From contig NC_084932.1 in NCBI RefSeq assembly GCF_958298935.1, positions 18,827,501 to 18,891,500 on the forward strand: DNA of 64,000 nucleotides, written 5' to 3'. Of the stretch, positions 52,552-62,682 are shown piece by piece. A program made the position numbers and the translations under genes. Below the pieces are notes generated by a model that ran no database searches, had not been told where the DNA came from, and was given only the letters and a program-made list of their open reading frames with translations. The stretch's first letter is position 1; the number at the start of each line of letters is the position of its first letter. This DNA comes from Phragmites australis (taxonomy: Eukaryota; Streptophyta; Magnoliopsida; Poales; Poaceae).

Positions 52552-55500
52552 TCATGTGGGTCTCATACCCATCTCCCTTGATGCAGTGTCTATCACATTC
52601 CGTGACAAACCTTTTGTAAAGGGATCTACCAGATTCTTAGTCCTTTGGATGTAATCCAAAGCTATCACTCCGGAGTTTCTCAGTTTTTTGACAGGCTTCA
52701 ACCTTCTCTTTACATGTCTGGATGACTTCATGTTATCCTTAGGACTGTTCACTTTAGCAATCACTGTTTGATTATCACAGTTCATAGGAATAGCCGGTAT
52801 CGGTTTTTCAACCACCGGCAAATCCATTAAGAGTTCACGAAGCCATTCAGCTTCAACAATTGCTGTATCTAATGCTGTGAGCTCTGCTTCCATTGTTGAC
52901 CTCGTTAATATGGTCTGCTTGCAAGACTTCCATGAAACAACACCACCTCCAAGAGTGAATACATATCCACTAGTGGCCTTGATCTCATCAGCATCAGAAA
53001 TCCAGTTTGAATCACTATAGCCCTCCAGTACCCATGGATAACCGGTATAGTGAATGCCATAGCTAATTGTGCCTTTTAGATAGCGCATAACTCTCTCAAG
53101 AGCGTCCCAATGATCATCTCCTGGATTAGAGACAAATCGGTTTAGTTTGCTCACAGCAAACGAGATGTCAGGTCTGGTGGCGCTAGCTAAATACATAAGT
53201 GAGCCGATGATTTGAGAATATCTTAGTTGATCCCTGGCTATTCCCTGGTTCTTCCGAAGCAATACACTAGGGTTGTAAGGTGTTGGAGAAGGTTTGCAGT
53301 CCATAAAACCAAAACGACTCAAAACCTTTTCCACATAGTGGGATTGCAAAAGTGTGATCCCACCATCTTCACCTTTCAACATCTTTATGTTCAAAATAAC
53401 ATCAGCTACTCCCATATCCTTCATTTCAAAATTATGAGACAAGAAAGTCTTGACCTCCTCGATGACATGAAGGTTGGTACCAAAGATTAGTATGTTATCA
53501 ACATACAAACACAGAATAACACCTTCACCCCACTATGGCGGTAGTACACACACCTGTCGGTTTCATTCACAGCAAAGCCCGAAGATGTGAGAGTTCTGTC
53601 GAACTTCTCATGCCATTGTTTAGGTGCTTGTTTAAGGCCACACAAAGACTTCAATAACTTGCAAACCTTTCCTTCTTGACCATCTACTACAAAACCATCT
53701 GGTTGTTCCATATAGATTTCCTCATCCAACTCTCCATTCAGGAAAGCTATCTTAACGTCCATCTGGTGAATGAGAAGACCATATGAGGCAGCTAGTGACA
53801 GTAGTACTCGAATGGTGGTCATTCGGGCCACAGGTGAATAAGTGTCAAAGAAGTCTTCACCTTCTTTCTGGGTATAACCCTTGGCCACGAGCCGTGCCTT
53901 GTACTTTTTGATTGTACCATCAGGCCTAAGCTTTTTCTTAAACACCCACTTACATCCTACAGGTTTGCAACCATAAGGACGATCAGTGATCTCCCAAGTT
54001 CCGTTAGCAATAATCGAATTCATTTCGCTATGGACTGCTTCCTTCTAGTAGTCTGCATCCAGAGATGCATATGCTTCTGAAATAGTTTTGGGAGTATCAT
54101 CCACAAGATTTACAATGAAATTATCACCAAAAGACTTTACAGTCCTTTGTCTCTTACTCCTTCTAGGAGCTTCATTGTCTTTCTCCTCAGGATTTTTCTC
54201 AAGTGTTTGTTCAACATATTCCATTGGAATGACAGATTCAGGAGTTTGATTAGTCTCCTGACTAGAACAGCTAGGCATGTCTTTCATAGGAAATATATCC
54301 TCAAAGAATGTAGCATCTCTGGACTCCATTATTGTACTGACATGCATGCCAGGTATTCCAGATTTTACCACTAAAAATCTATAGCCAATGCTATGATGTG
54401 CATAGCCCAGAAAGACACAATCCACGGTTTTTGGTCCAAGTTTGCGTTTCTTGGTAATCGGTACATTGACTTTCGCCAAGCAACCCCAAGTGCGCAAGTA
54501 AGAGAGTGTTAGCCTTTTCTTCTCCCATTGTTCGAATGGTGTTATCTCTTTATTCTTTGTAGAAACCCTGTTTAGGACATGACAAGAAGTCAATATAGCC
54601 TCCCCCCACCATGCCTTGGATAGACTCGCAGTGTCTAACATAGCGTTAACCAAATCAGTTAGAGTGCGGTTCTTCCTCTCGGCAACCCCATTTGACTGAG
54701 GTGAATAGGGAGGTGTCCTCTCATGGATTATGCCATGTTCCTCGTAGAATAAATTGAATTAACTAGAAAGGTACTCTCCACCACGATCTAACCTAACCCT
54801 TTTGATTTTCCTTTCAAGTTGGTTTTCAACTTCTGCTTTATAGATTTTAAAGTAATGGAATGCTTCATCCTTTGAATTCAACAGATACACATAGCAATAT
54901 CTAGTGGAGTCATCTATCAAAGTCATGAAGTATCTCTTTCCACCTTTCGTCAACACACCATTCATCTCACAGAGATCCGAATGTATGAGCTCTAATGGTG
55001 CCAAGTTTCTTTCCTCCACAACCTTATGAGGCTTGCGAGGTTGCTTAGCTTGCACACAAGCTTGACACTTAGAGCCTTTGACTAAGGTGACTTTGGGGAT
55101 TAGATTCAAACTGGCAAGCCGCGTCATGCAACCAAAATTAATATGACAGAGTTGTGAATGCCAAATATTAGCTTCGCCTCCATTAACCCTATCACAAATA
55201 TGGTTTACAACTTTATTACAAAAGTCTGTGAGGGAAAGGCGAAACAAGCCTCCGCACTCATAGCCTTTACCGATGAAAAATCCACACTTGGACAAGACTA
55301 CTTTATTTGACTCAAAGACCAACTTAAACCCATCTCTACACAAAAGAGAGCCGCTAACAAGATTCTTGTTCATAGAACGGACATGCTGCACGTTCTGTAG
55401 CCGCACAATCTTTCCCGAAGTAAACTTCAGATCTACCGTGCCAACACCATGAACAGAAGCATGTGACCCATTCCCCATTAGGACGGAGAAGTCCCGAGCG

Positions 55501-55940
55501 ACCTGGTAAGAAGAGAACAATAAAATATCAGCGCACACATGAACATTAGCACCAGTATCAATCCACCAATCGGTAGACTGACAAACCGAAAGAACAGTAG
55601 GTAGATTACCATACCCGGATGCTCCCGTCTTGGTGTTGCCAATAATCACGTTGACAGATTTAGAATTCTGTCCTTGCTGACCCTTCCTGCCTTTGTGATT
55701 CTTGCAGTTCTTGGCCCAATGTCCAATCTCATCGCACACAAAGCAAGGATGTTCTTTTGTATTCTTCTTCTTCTTGAAGTTGGTAGTCTGTGAGACCTTG
55801 TTTTTCCCTTTGAACTTGTGGTCCTTCTTCTTTTGCACCAAGTTGGCGCTAAAAGGGTCCTCGTTCCCCTTGGAATGTGTGTCCTTTGCCCGCGCCTTTT
55901 CTTCAACATCAAGAGACCCAATGAGATTCCCGACGGAGAT
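52552..55940 (-). pseudogene. Copia pol: zinc knuckle, protease, integrase, RT and RNase H
   Basis: On the minus strand the domains appear in Ty1/copia order. The zinc knuckle is 'CFVCDEIGHWAKNC' and the protease 'WWIDTGANVHVCAD'. The integrase zinc-binding region has 'WHSQLCHINFGCMTRL' and 'CQACVQAKQPRK', and its core 'LIHSDLCEMN' and 'VRLDRGGEYLSS'. The RT is marked by 'KWVFKKKLRPDGTIKKYKAR', 'MDVKIAFLNGELDEEIYMEQ' and the catalytic YVDN (usually YVDD) near 53500. RNase H covers 'SRSTMEAELTALDTA'-like and 'VDPFTKGLSRNVI' blocks. TAA at 54759-54761, TAG at 54045-54047 and a 1-bp shift near 53520 interrupt it. Asn at the second RT Asp is a likely inactivating change. Confidence 0.92.
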
Positions 55941-55943
55941 CTC

Positions 55944-56453
55944 CTATCTCTTATGTTTTAGAGAGGTGGCAAAGTTCCTCCATGAAGGAGGGAGTTTGGC
56001 AATAATGCCCCCAACGACAAATTTGTCGGGCAACACACATTTTAGGAGTTCAAGTTCCTTTACAATGCACTGTATCTCATGAGCCTGCTCGACTACAGAA
56101 CGGCCATCGACCATTTTGTAGTCATGATATTGCTCCATGACATACAATTCACTGCCTGCATCAGTTGCGCCGAACTTGGCTTCGAGCGCATCCCACAATT
56201 CCTTGGCTTCTTGCATATGTAAATATGCATCAACCAATTTCTCACCGATTACGCTCATGATGGCACCCACAAAGATGACAGTGGCTTCCTGGAACACTTT
56301 CTCCTATTCAGGAGTAGTCGTTCCCTCAGGCTTGCCAACTGCCACCCAGTACACGTTCATAGCGGTCAGCCACAAGGTGACTTTTGTTTGCCATCTTTTG
56401 AAGTGTGTTCCATTAAACGAACCCGGTTTTAATGCAGTAGCAAAGCCAGTCAT
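55944..56453 (-). pseudogene. Copia gag
   Basis: Capsid protein. It begins 'MTGFATALKPGSFNGTHFKR' with ATG at 56453, then 'WLTAMNVYWVAVGKPEGTTT'. TAG at 56304-56306 interrupts it, and it resumes with 'EKLVDAYLHMQEAKELWDAL' and 'ALEAKFGATDAGSELYVMEQ'. TAG at 55944-55946 ends it before the zinc-knuckle part. Both stops are TAG where related elements have Gln, consistent with CAG to TAG change. The UBN2-type gag domain is recognisable. The start lies only 27 bp inside the 5' LTR. Confidence 0.85.
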
Positions 56454-56480
56454 CGAAAATTGCCTATAAGGTTTTTGGAT

Positions 56481-57511
56481 TGATGAAATATTAAGCAATT
56501 TCCAAATTAAAATAATCCAGAAAAATATTAGATACGACATGAATATTTTTCTAGCAAGTTTGATCAAACAGATATTCCTACAAAGACTAGACAAGATAGT
56601 ATACTTAAATATCATAATATCTCTAAACAGACTGTGAATTGTCATCAAAATATCCTCCACTAGTCTAGACGTGCTAGTTTTCAAGACAAAGTCAAAACAA
56701 AGCACGAATAGAAGGATTCCAAGACATACGTGATGTTTGCAGGAAAGGTCGCAATGGTACTGTTGTTGACTTCAGCCATGACGTAGTTGTTCACTTGATG
56801 TAGAAGATGTAGACGTACACTACGTGGTCGGTGTAGACGAAGTGGACGTACAAAGTCGTGCGTGAACAAGCGGAGACGAACGTGAGCAGCCGCGCAAAGA
56901 AGCGCTCCCCAAAAACCTTATTCGCCTTCCCCCGGTACAGGAACTCAAAGGCGGGGTTCCGGAGGCCTGCTCTCCCTAACTCCGGTGCACGCTGAAGCAT
57001 GGATGGGGCAGCGTGTGTAGCAGCAACAAAACAGTGGGATGAGAGAGAGGATGGAGGCTATATTTCCACTGTGCACAACTCCTGTCTTTATATAGCCAGT
57101 GGGAGTTAATCCAACTCCTCGTAACAGAGGTTCAAATGCATGGTATTTCTCCTTCAATTGCATGCAGAGGCAATTGCATGGCGTTTCTCCTTCAATTGCA
57201 TGCAGAGGCAATTGCATGGTTTCTCCTTCAATTGCATGCAGAGGCAATTGCATGGCGTTTCTCCTTCAATTGCATGCAGAGGCAATTGCATGCAGAGGCA
57301 ATTGCATGGCGTTTCTCCTTCAATTGCATGCAGAAGCAATTGCATGGTTTCTCCTTCAATTGCATGCAGAAGCAATTGTATGGCGTTTCTCCTTCAATTG
57401 CATGCAGAAGCAATTGCATGGCGTTGGAAACTCCCTCCAGCCAATTCATTTGCATGGCATTGGAAACTCCCTTCATTTGCAATTGCATGTGCGTTGGGAT
57501 TTTGTCCAACA
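56481..57511 (-). repeat. 5' LTR of the copia element (1031 bp)
   Basis: It is near-identical to 51038-52006 outside the tandem array. It has seven array copies where the other LTR has five. A ~35-bp segment before CCAACA, present at 51968-52000, is missing here. Confidence 0.95.
57152..57423. repeat. 33-38-bp tandem array in the 5' LTR, seven copies plus a partial unit
   Basis: Same unit as 51711-51893. An extra half unit, TGCAGAGGCAATTGCATG, sits at about 57289-57306. Later copies carry GCAGAAGC instead of GCAGAGGC, in both LTRs, so that sequence change predates the insertion. Confidence 0.95.
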
Positions 57512-57516
57512 GCTAG

Positions 57517-58188
57517 TTCACATAACTTGAAAATTACTCAAATAGGTCACAAACTTGTTTAAGTGGTGCATAGCTGGTCACTTGCGTCCCATCTTCAGAA
57601 AGTGCTTTCATCGTTTCAATTCTTTAGAAGGAATATTTACAAACTCCCATGAGTTCAATCTAAACTTTAGAAGGAAAATTAGTTGTTGATCATGATTTTT
57701 TAATTTTTCTTTATTTTCCTTATTGTGTGTTTCATATCTTCCAATTCTCCTTCCTAGTCATTTAATAAATGTTAACAATGTACACTTTATATGCCTTTGT
57801 TGATCTGGAACAATTTATTGATGCATTCTTCAATAACATTTTGGAGACGTTCAACTGTCGAAACCCGAATTCCTTTTAGAGTAGGAAGCAAATCCAGGTA
57901 CAACTCGTCGTACTAGACTAGAACTTGGATCATATAAAGTACAAGTGTTCACCCGCTACCCGTGTTTTCTAATACGCTACTTTTGATTGCGACAATTTCG
58001 ATCAAATCTCTGGTGTGGAACTACATAGTCATTACCTAATTAATATTTGCTTCATTCAGCATTCATCTTAAATTACCTTGTAAATTCCTGCAGCAGCGCA
58101 GGGAGAATGCACCTAGTTACAACAATTTACAACAATATGTATACAGGCGGCATAACCCTGCTACCCTTATTTTCTAGTTAATTTATTT
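57517..58188. other. Spacer downstream of the DUF4220/DUF594 gene
   Basis: AT-rich with no supported coding sequence. It probably includes the 3' UTR and terminator of the minus-strand gene, but I see no clear polyadenylation signal to nominate. Confidence 0.45.
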
Positions 58189-60419
58189 TTACTGGTCATA
58201 GATGATTAACTTGTTAAGGGACTCCGTCTCCCGGACCTCAAACGAGCTGTTGGACATCCCCAAGTGAGCCATCAGGAACCAAACAATTGTGATGAGCTCA
58301 CCACCATGGCTCAGCTGCCGAAGGTGCTCTCTCGCCTGCGTACGCGCTGCAGTGAACGTCAGCATTTCCACCCACACATGGGCAACCACCCTCCACATCG
58401 CATCCGGGCTGGCGAAGGATTCTATCAGCGCCTTGGCCAGGATGCACGCGTTGAAGAGCACCGTCTTGGTCCGGTCGCCCTGGACGAAGCGATCCTCGAA
58501 CGTGCTGGTGTCCATGGTCAGCACGATCTTGCAGGCCGTCCGGTGGTCGAGTTGTGCGGAGGACTCGAACAGCAGCATGGCCCCTGCATAGGTGTTTCTG
58601 TACCGCAGCTGGCCGATCCCTATCGTCGCGGACACCATCTCTGGCTTGTTGAGGAGCAGGTAAAGCATGTACTCCGACAAGCACTTGCTGACGGTCATCG
58701 TCTGCTCGCAAGTCTCCAGCTTCGGCCGTGAGTCATCATCTTCATTGAGGCTGAGGCACAGGTCCGTTGCGATGTGCCACAGCAGCAAGGACTCGTCAAA
58801 GTCCCTATCGGTCACGCTCTGCAAGATGACGGTGCTGTGCCTTTTATCCGGATTAGAACATTCCTTGAAGTACTCTCGGAGGGCTCCTCGCCTCGAACTT
58901 CGCAGGCCTCCTTCCTTTCCTTAGATGTGGTTGCTCTGGTGACAGTGTCTTTTATCCTGTCCAAAATGAAGGTCAGGAGGAGCTGGTACTCTTGTTTAAC
59001 TTCATTGGTGTGGCCGAGGGGTGGCTTGTGCCGGATCATGTGGCTGACACTTGCTAGTGGCGTCAAGAAGAAGCCACGGCAGCGCGTGCTGGTCCTGGAG
59101 TGGTCGATGAGGTTCATCTGCCAGACCGTCCCCGACCACGATGACCGCTGGGGCGTCCGCCTGCAGCACCGCATGGCCTTCTGGATGGCGCTCGCCAACC
59201 AGGAGCCCTTGGATTGGTGGATGAAGACGAGTGTCCAGTCGGAGAAGAGGAGCATGACAAGCGCGGCTGCCTCTAGTGCCACGGCGGCGACGAGCAGCGC
59301 GTAGGTGATGCCGACGTCAACCGGCCGGAGGCCAGCCTTGTCGTGGGCTGCGAAGATGAGGAGGCTGGATATGACGCAACTTTAGCCGACGAAGCGGAGC
59401 ACGTAGCCAGCCGTGGTGCTGAGCACCGGCATCTTGGTGTAGAGCATGTCGTACGTGTAGTTGAGCTCCAGCTCAAGGATGTGGAAGGCCTTCATGGGGT
59501 CCCGCCTGCCGAGCTCCAGGTAGAAGGCCTCGCTCACCCTCTGATTCTTCGTGCTGATGACGCCGTTCACGAAGAGAGACCGGAACTTGACGAACAGGTC
59601 GTACGCCCTCACCTCGTCCGCTCCCTCGTACTCGAGCCTGCTGAGGGCCGCGCCATCTCCATAGTCCACGTGCCCGTAGGCCTCTCTGTCACCGATGGTG
59701 ATGATGTCCACGACCAGCCCGGCTCTCACCCTGGAGGAGTACGCCTGCATTAGCTTGGGGATGTTGGTTGAACGGACTTCAGGCTCGCCGAGGATGGATA
59801 CGGGGAACCCTGCGGTGCTCCCGGAGTACAGAGAGTATGTGCGCTCTCCGTACTTGATGATGCCGGCGATGAACATGAGGGCGGTCGTCGCGATCATCGG
59901 GTTGCCCTGCAGGGAGCAGAGGAAGACCACCGCCGCTGCAGAGAGCTCGAATAGGAGGCCGATGAGGTGGCGCAGCCAGAGCTCATTGTCGGCGAGTGAG
60001 TAGGCAGTGATCGTGTCCGGCCCGCCCAGATGGAGCAGCAGGAACGGCGCCCAGAAAGCAAAGATGATGGGACTGCCCCCTCCACCTGTGCCAAAGCTTC
60101 CTGAGATGGCCGCGCCGCCACACGGCGCATGCCTGAGTGCTGCGGTGGAAGGAATAGCCATGTCGCCGATGCTGCCACTTCCGCCGCCACCACCGCCGAT
60201 GTTCCCCATATTGTTCAGAAGGAGGCCAAGGGCGAGGTCCGCAACCCAGTCCGCGAGGAGGTAGCAGGACCAGATGACGAAGCGGATGAAGGCGGAGGAG
60301 GAGCGCTTCCTGAGCGGGCCGGCAAAGATGAGGACGACCTGGAACACTAGGCTGAGGAGGACGGCGACGCGTATCTCCCAGTTGCTGTCCCGCTGCGGCA
60401 CCGGAGGGTTGAACCCCAT
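58189..60419 (-). pseudogene. DUF4220/DUF594 membrane protein gene with a premature stop and a frameshift
   Basis: Only host-type gene in the window. The start at 60419, 'MGFNPPVPQRDSNWEIRVAV', leads into hydrophobic spans at roughly residues 17-36 and 47-70, and then a Gly-rich insert. More spans follow around 'IIFAFWAPFLLLHLGGPDTI' and 'LSAAAVVFLCSLQGNP', the DUF4220 domain with its conserved 'APFLLLHLGGPDTITA'. The C-terminus, 'VLFNACILAKALIE', 'MWRVVAHVWVEMLTFTAA' and 'HLRQLSHGGELITIVWFLMA', is DUF594. Total length, ~742 codons, matches the family. A TAA at 59382-59384 interrupts after 'YVLRFVG', with the same frame open until 58812. A frameshift near 58880-58930 is needed to enter the last frame. 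Function of the family is unknown. An intron excising the lesion cannot be excluded. Confidence 0.85.
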
Positions 60420-60974
60420 CCTGGCTCTGGCTGTTCACCACCTTAGGTATCTGGAGCATCACCAAAAAGTCTCTATCACTCGAGGACATTAACTTGCATT
60501 CATACAGCAGGGAAATTTTCAGTTTGAGTTTGGGTAAACTAGTCTAGCAATTACCGTTTGGGAATTTTATGTTATCTATTATTATATAATAAAAGGATAT
60601 TACCAACCGTCTACTGTCGCTAAGAAAAAAGAAAAATATATAAACTAGAAACACTCAACAGCACAAAAGAACATCCGGCCTTTAATCTCTTTATATTAGG
60701 TCTAGATCGTATTGGAGATGTAGTGTAATACCATAGCTTTAGCAGTCTAGTAGTGATGTTAGCCCATATAGTCTAGATGTTTTGTGTGGTAGTTTAAGTA
60801 CATCTTGCTAGTTTAGATTGGTGAGGATCTACGTGTAGCTGTTTTTACCACACAATCTAATAAAAAGCATGGACTTCGCGGTATACCATTTACTTCAACA
60901 AAAAACAAATGATGATGGCTTGATTCCCTTTTATGTGTTCTTACTTGACGTAGAAAATATATCCTCAACTTTTA
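60420..60974. other. Upstream flank of the DUF4220/DUF594 gene
   Basis: It would contain the promoter of the minus-strand gene. I see AT-rich stretches (TTATTATATAATAAAAGG at about 60578) but no motif I would assign with confidence. Confidence 0.4.
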
Positions 60975-61284
60975 GGGCATGTTTGGAAGATGATAATTTC
61001 ATAGGTAGCAGTCCAATTTCTGTAAGAATGATGAAAAATTCCCGTGTTCTATAGGAGACCTTAATATGTAAATTCAGATTATGCGATTTGTATCCATATT
61101 CCTAGATTGGAAGTTACGATTTGGAAACTTACTTAGACTGTTCATGATCACCTTGCATAATCATTTTAATGGAGTTTCTATTTCAATAATTGGCTAACCA
61201 TATACACAACTATTTTGAGAAAGCAACATGAGAGCTGCTAATTTCCATTATACTACACAAAGTTATTATGTATCCAACAGGCCC
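60975..61284. mobile_element. Probable MITE (~310 bp), Tourist- or hAT-like
   Basis: The left end GGGCATGTTTGGA and the reverse complement of the right end, GGGCCTGTTGGAT, form imperfect inverted repeats. The interior is AT-rich and non-coding. GGGC(A/C)TGTTTGG ends are common in grass MITEs next to genes. Target duplication is unclear (TTA on the left, AAC on the right), so the superfamily is uncertain. Confidence 0.5.
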
Positions 61285-61562
61285 AACACTATACTAGACC
61301 TAGCCTGCGCAATTGCATGGGCATCGTAGCTAGTTGTTAATGAAAAAACAGCTAAAATTGCTGAATTATGGGATGCTGTACAGTTGAAATGTGCATTAAT
61401 ATTCCGTAGGTGCGTAGGACCTAGATGAATGTTGTTATAGCAGAAAGTGTGCCAAATTGCACAAACTATAGCTTCTTCTGCATAAGAAGACAGTCTAATT
61501 TGGAAAGTCACCTCATCAGGTTTGTACAGCACTCAAACCCTATACAGGTTGATTAATTACCG
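61285..61562. other. Short spacer
   Basis: No supported feature. Confidence 0.35.
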
Positions 61563-62624
61563 TGTTGTGACACCAGTTTACTTACCTGCATTATGGCGCC
61601 TTCCCTCAGGGACCACCTCCCCGAGGGCCCGAGGGAAGCAAGGTTCGGGAGTGGGTGCTCGGGGACGAGAACAGTTGGTCCCCGAGTACCCAGAGAGCCC
61701 CAAGGACCCGAGGGAAGTCAGGTCCGGGAGTGGGTGCTCGAGGGCAGGAACAGTTGGTCCCCGAGCACCCAGAGAGCCCTGGGCACCCGTCAAACCCCAT
61801 GCCGGTGGACCCCGCAGGGACTCCACGATGAAGTGTCGGTCAGTAGGAGGCCCGATGCCGCATTTAATGTGGAGCGTGGACGGTCACATCCAGCCACTTT
61901 CCCCCACGCCTGTCGTACCGAATACGCCAGTCCCTGCCGCCGCCTGGCAGGAAGGCGTGGGCACAATTAATGCGACGGGTCTCATCGCATGACCCCCCGC
62001 GGGGCCCATGAAGAAAGGCGGTTTGAAGATATCCTTATGAGCACAAGGCTTATCACCCTGTCACATCGGACTGCGGCAAACCTACTCTGCCCAAACGGGC
62101 ATGAGAGAATACTCAGAAGCTGGCCGGTGGGCGCCCCTGTGCCTACCAAAGTTGGAACGCGAAGACCAAGGGAACCGACCGAGGGATATTTTTTCAACCC
62201 TCTGTAATAACAACTGTAGACTAATGATGGCTACTTTCCATTTATTGTTTACGGGAACTTGTGCCCTTGTTCTGGGCATTCCCTGAATGGCCTCCCCCCA
62301 GTAGATAAAAGGGGGGGGAGCACCTTAAAAAGAGAGGGCGGAAAAAGATAGAGATAGAGATCGATCAATAGACATCCGAGGAAGAGACATCCGAAGAACA
62401 TTGATAACATACAGAACACACAGGAGTAGGGTATTACCCCTTCGTACGGCCTGAACCTGTCTAAACCCTTGGTGCATTCATTTCTACTAGCTGACGAAGA
62501 TCCATCCTACCTAAGTCCCACACACATTAACCCCACGTACGAGGTAGTTCCAAGACCAGCCCCCCCGGCCGAATCTCGAAGGGGATCCCTCAGGATCCCT
62601 ACTCACGGTGTTCATCCACCGACA
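61563..62624 (+). repeat. 5' LTR with a 79-bp internal duplication
   Basis: Copies at 61631-61709 and 61710-61788 share GAGGGAAG, CGGGAGTGGGTGCTCG and ACAGTTGGTCCCCGAG blocks. GATAAAAGGGGGGG at about 62305 could be a TATA-like element. The GC-rich left half and AT-rich right half fit a U3-R-U5 layout. Confidence 0.8.
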
Positions 62625-62644
62625 GCTGGCGCGCCAGGTAGGGG
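62625..62644 (+). other. Primer binding site-like tract
   Basis: GCTGGCGCGCCAGGTAGGGG begins directly after the LTR, the same motif as at 30001. Confidence 0.75.
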
Positions 62645-62682
62645 GTTGTATCCCTGAATCCACCTCGTTTTTTACAGAAAAA

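Larger units (their letters stand above)
51033..57516 (-). mobile_element. Structurally complete Ty1/copia retrotransposon with GCTAG target duplication
   Basis: LTRs at 51038-52006 and 56481-57511 both start TGATGAAATATTAAGC and end CCAACA on the plus strand. GCTAG flanks both sides (51033-51037 and 57512-57516), a perfect 5-bp target duplication. Between them lie a polypurine tract and gag-protease-integrase-RT-RNase H on the minus strand, the Ty1/copia order. Four in-frame stops and one frameshift break the polyprotein. LTRs are very similar apart from repeat-copy differences and a ~35-bp deletion near the right end, so the insertion is fairly recent. No standard initiator-tRNA binding site follows the 5' LTR. 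Confidence 0.95.

Noticed and set aside
51711..57423. Regular short repeats at 51.7 and 57.2 kb that look at first like CRISPR-type arrays
   Set aside because: Units are contiguous with no unique spacers, they lie in both LTRs of a copia element, and the genome is a plant.
59343..60350. Plus-strand frames opposite the DUF4220 region
   Set aside because: They are shadows of the minus-strand coding sequence, which alone shows the family motifs.
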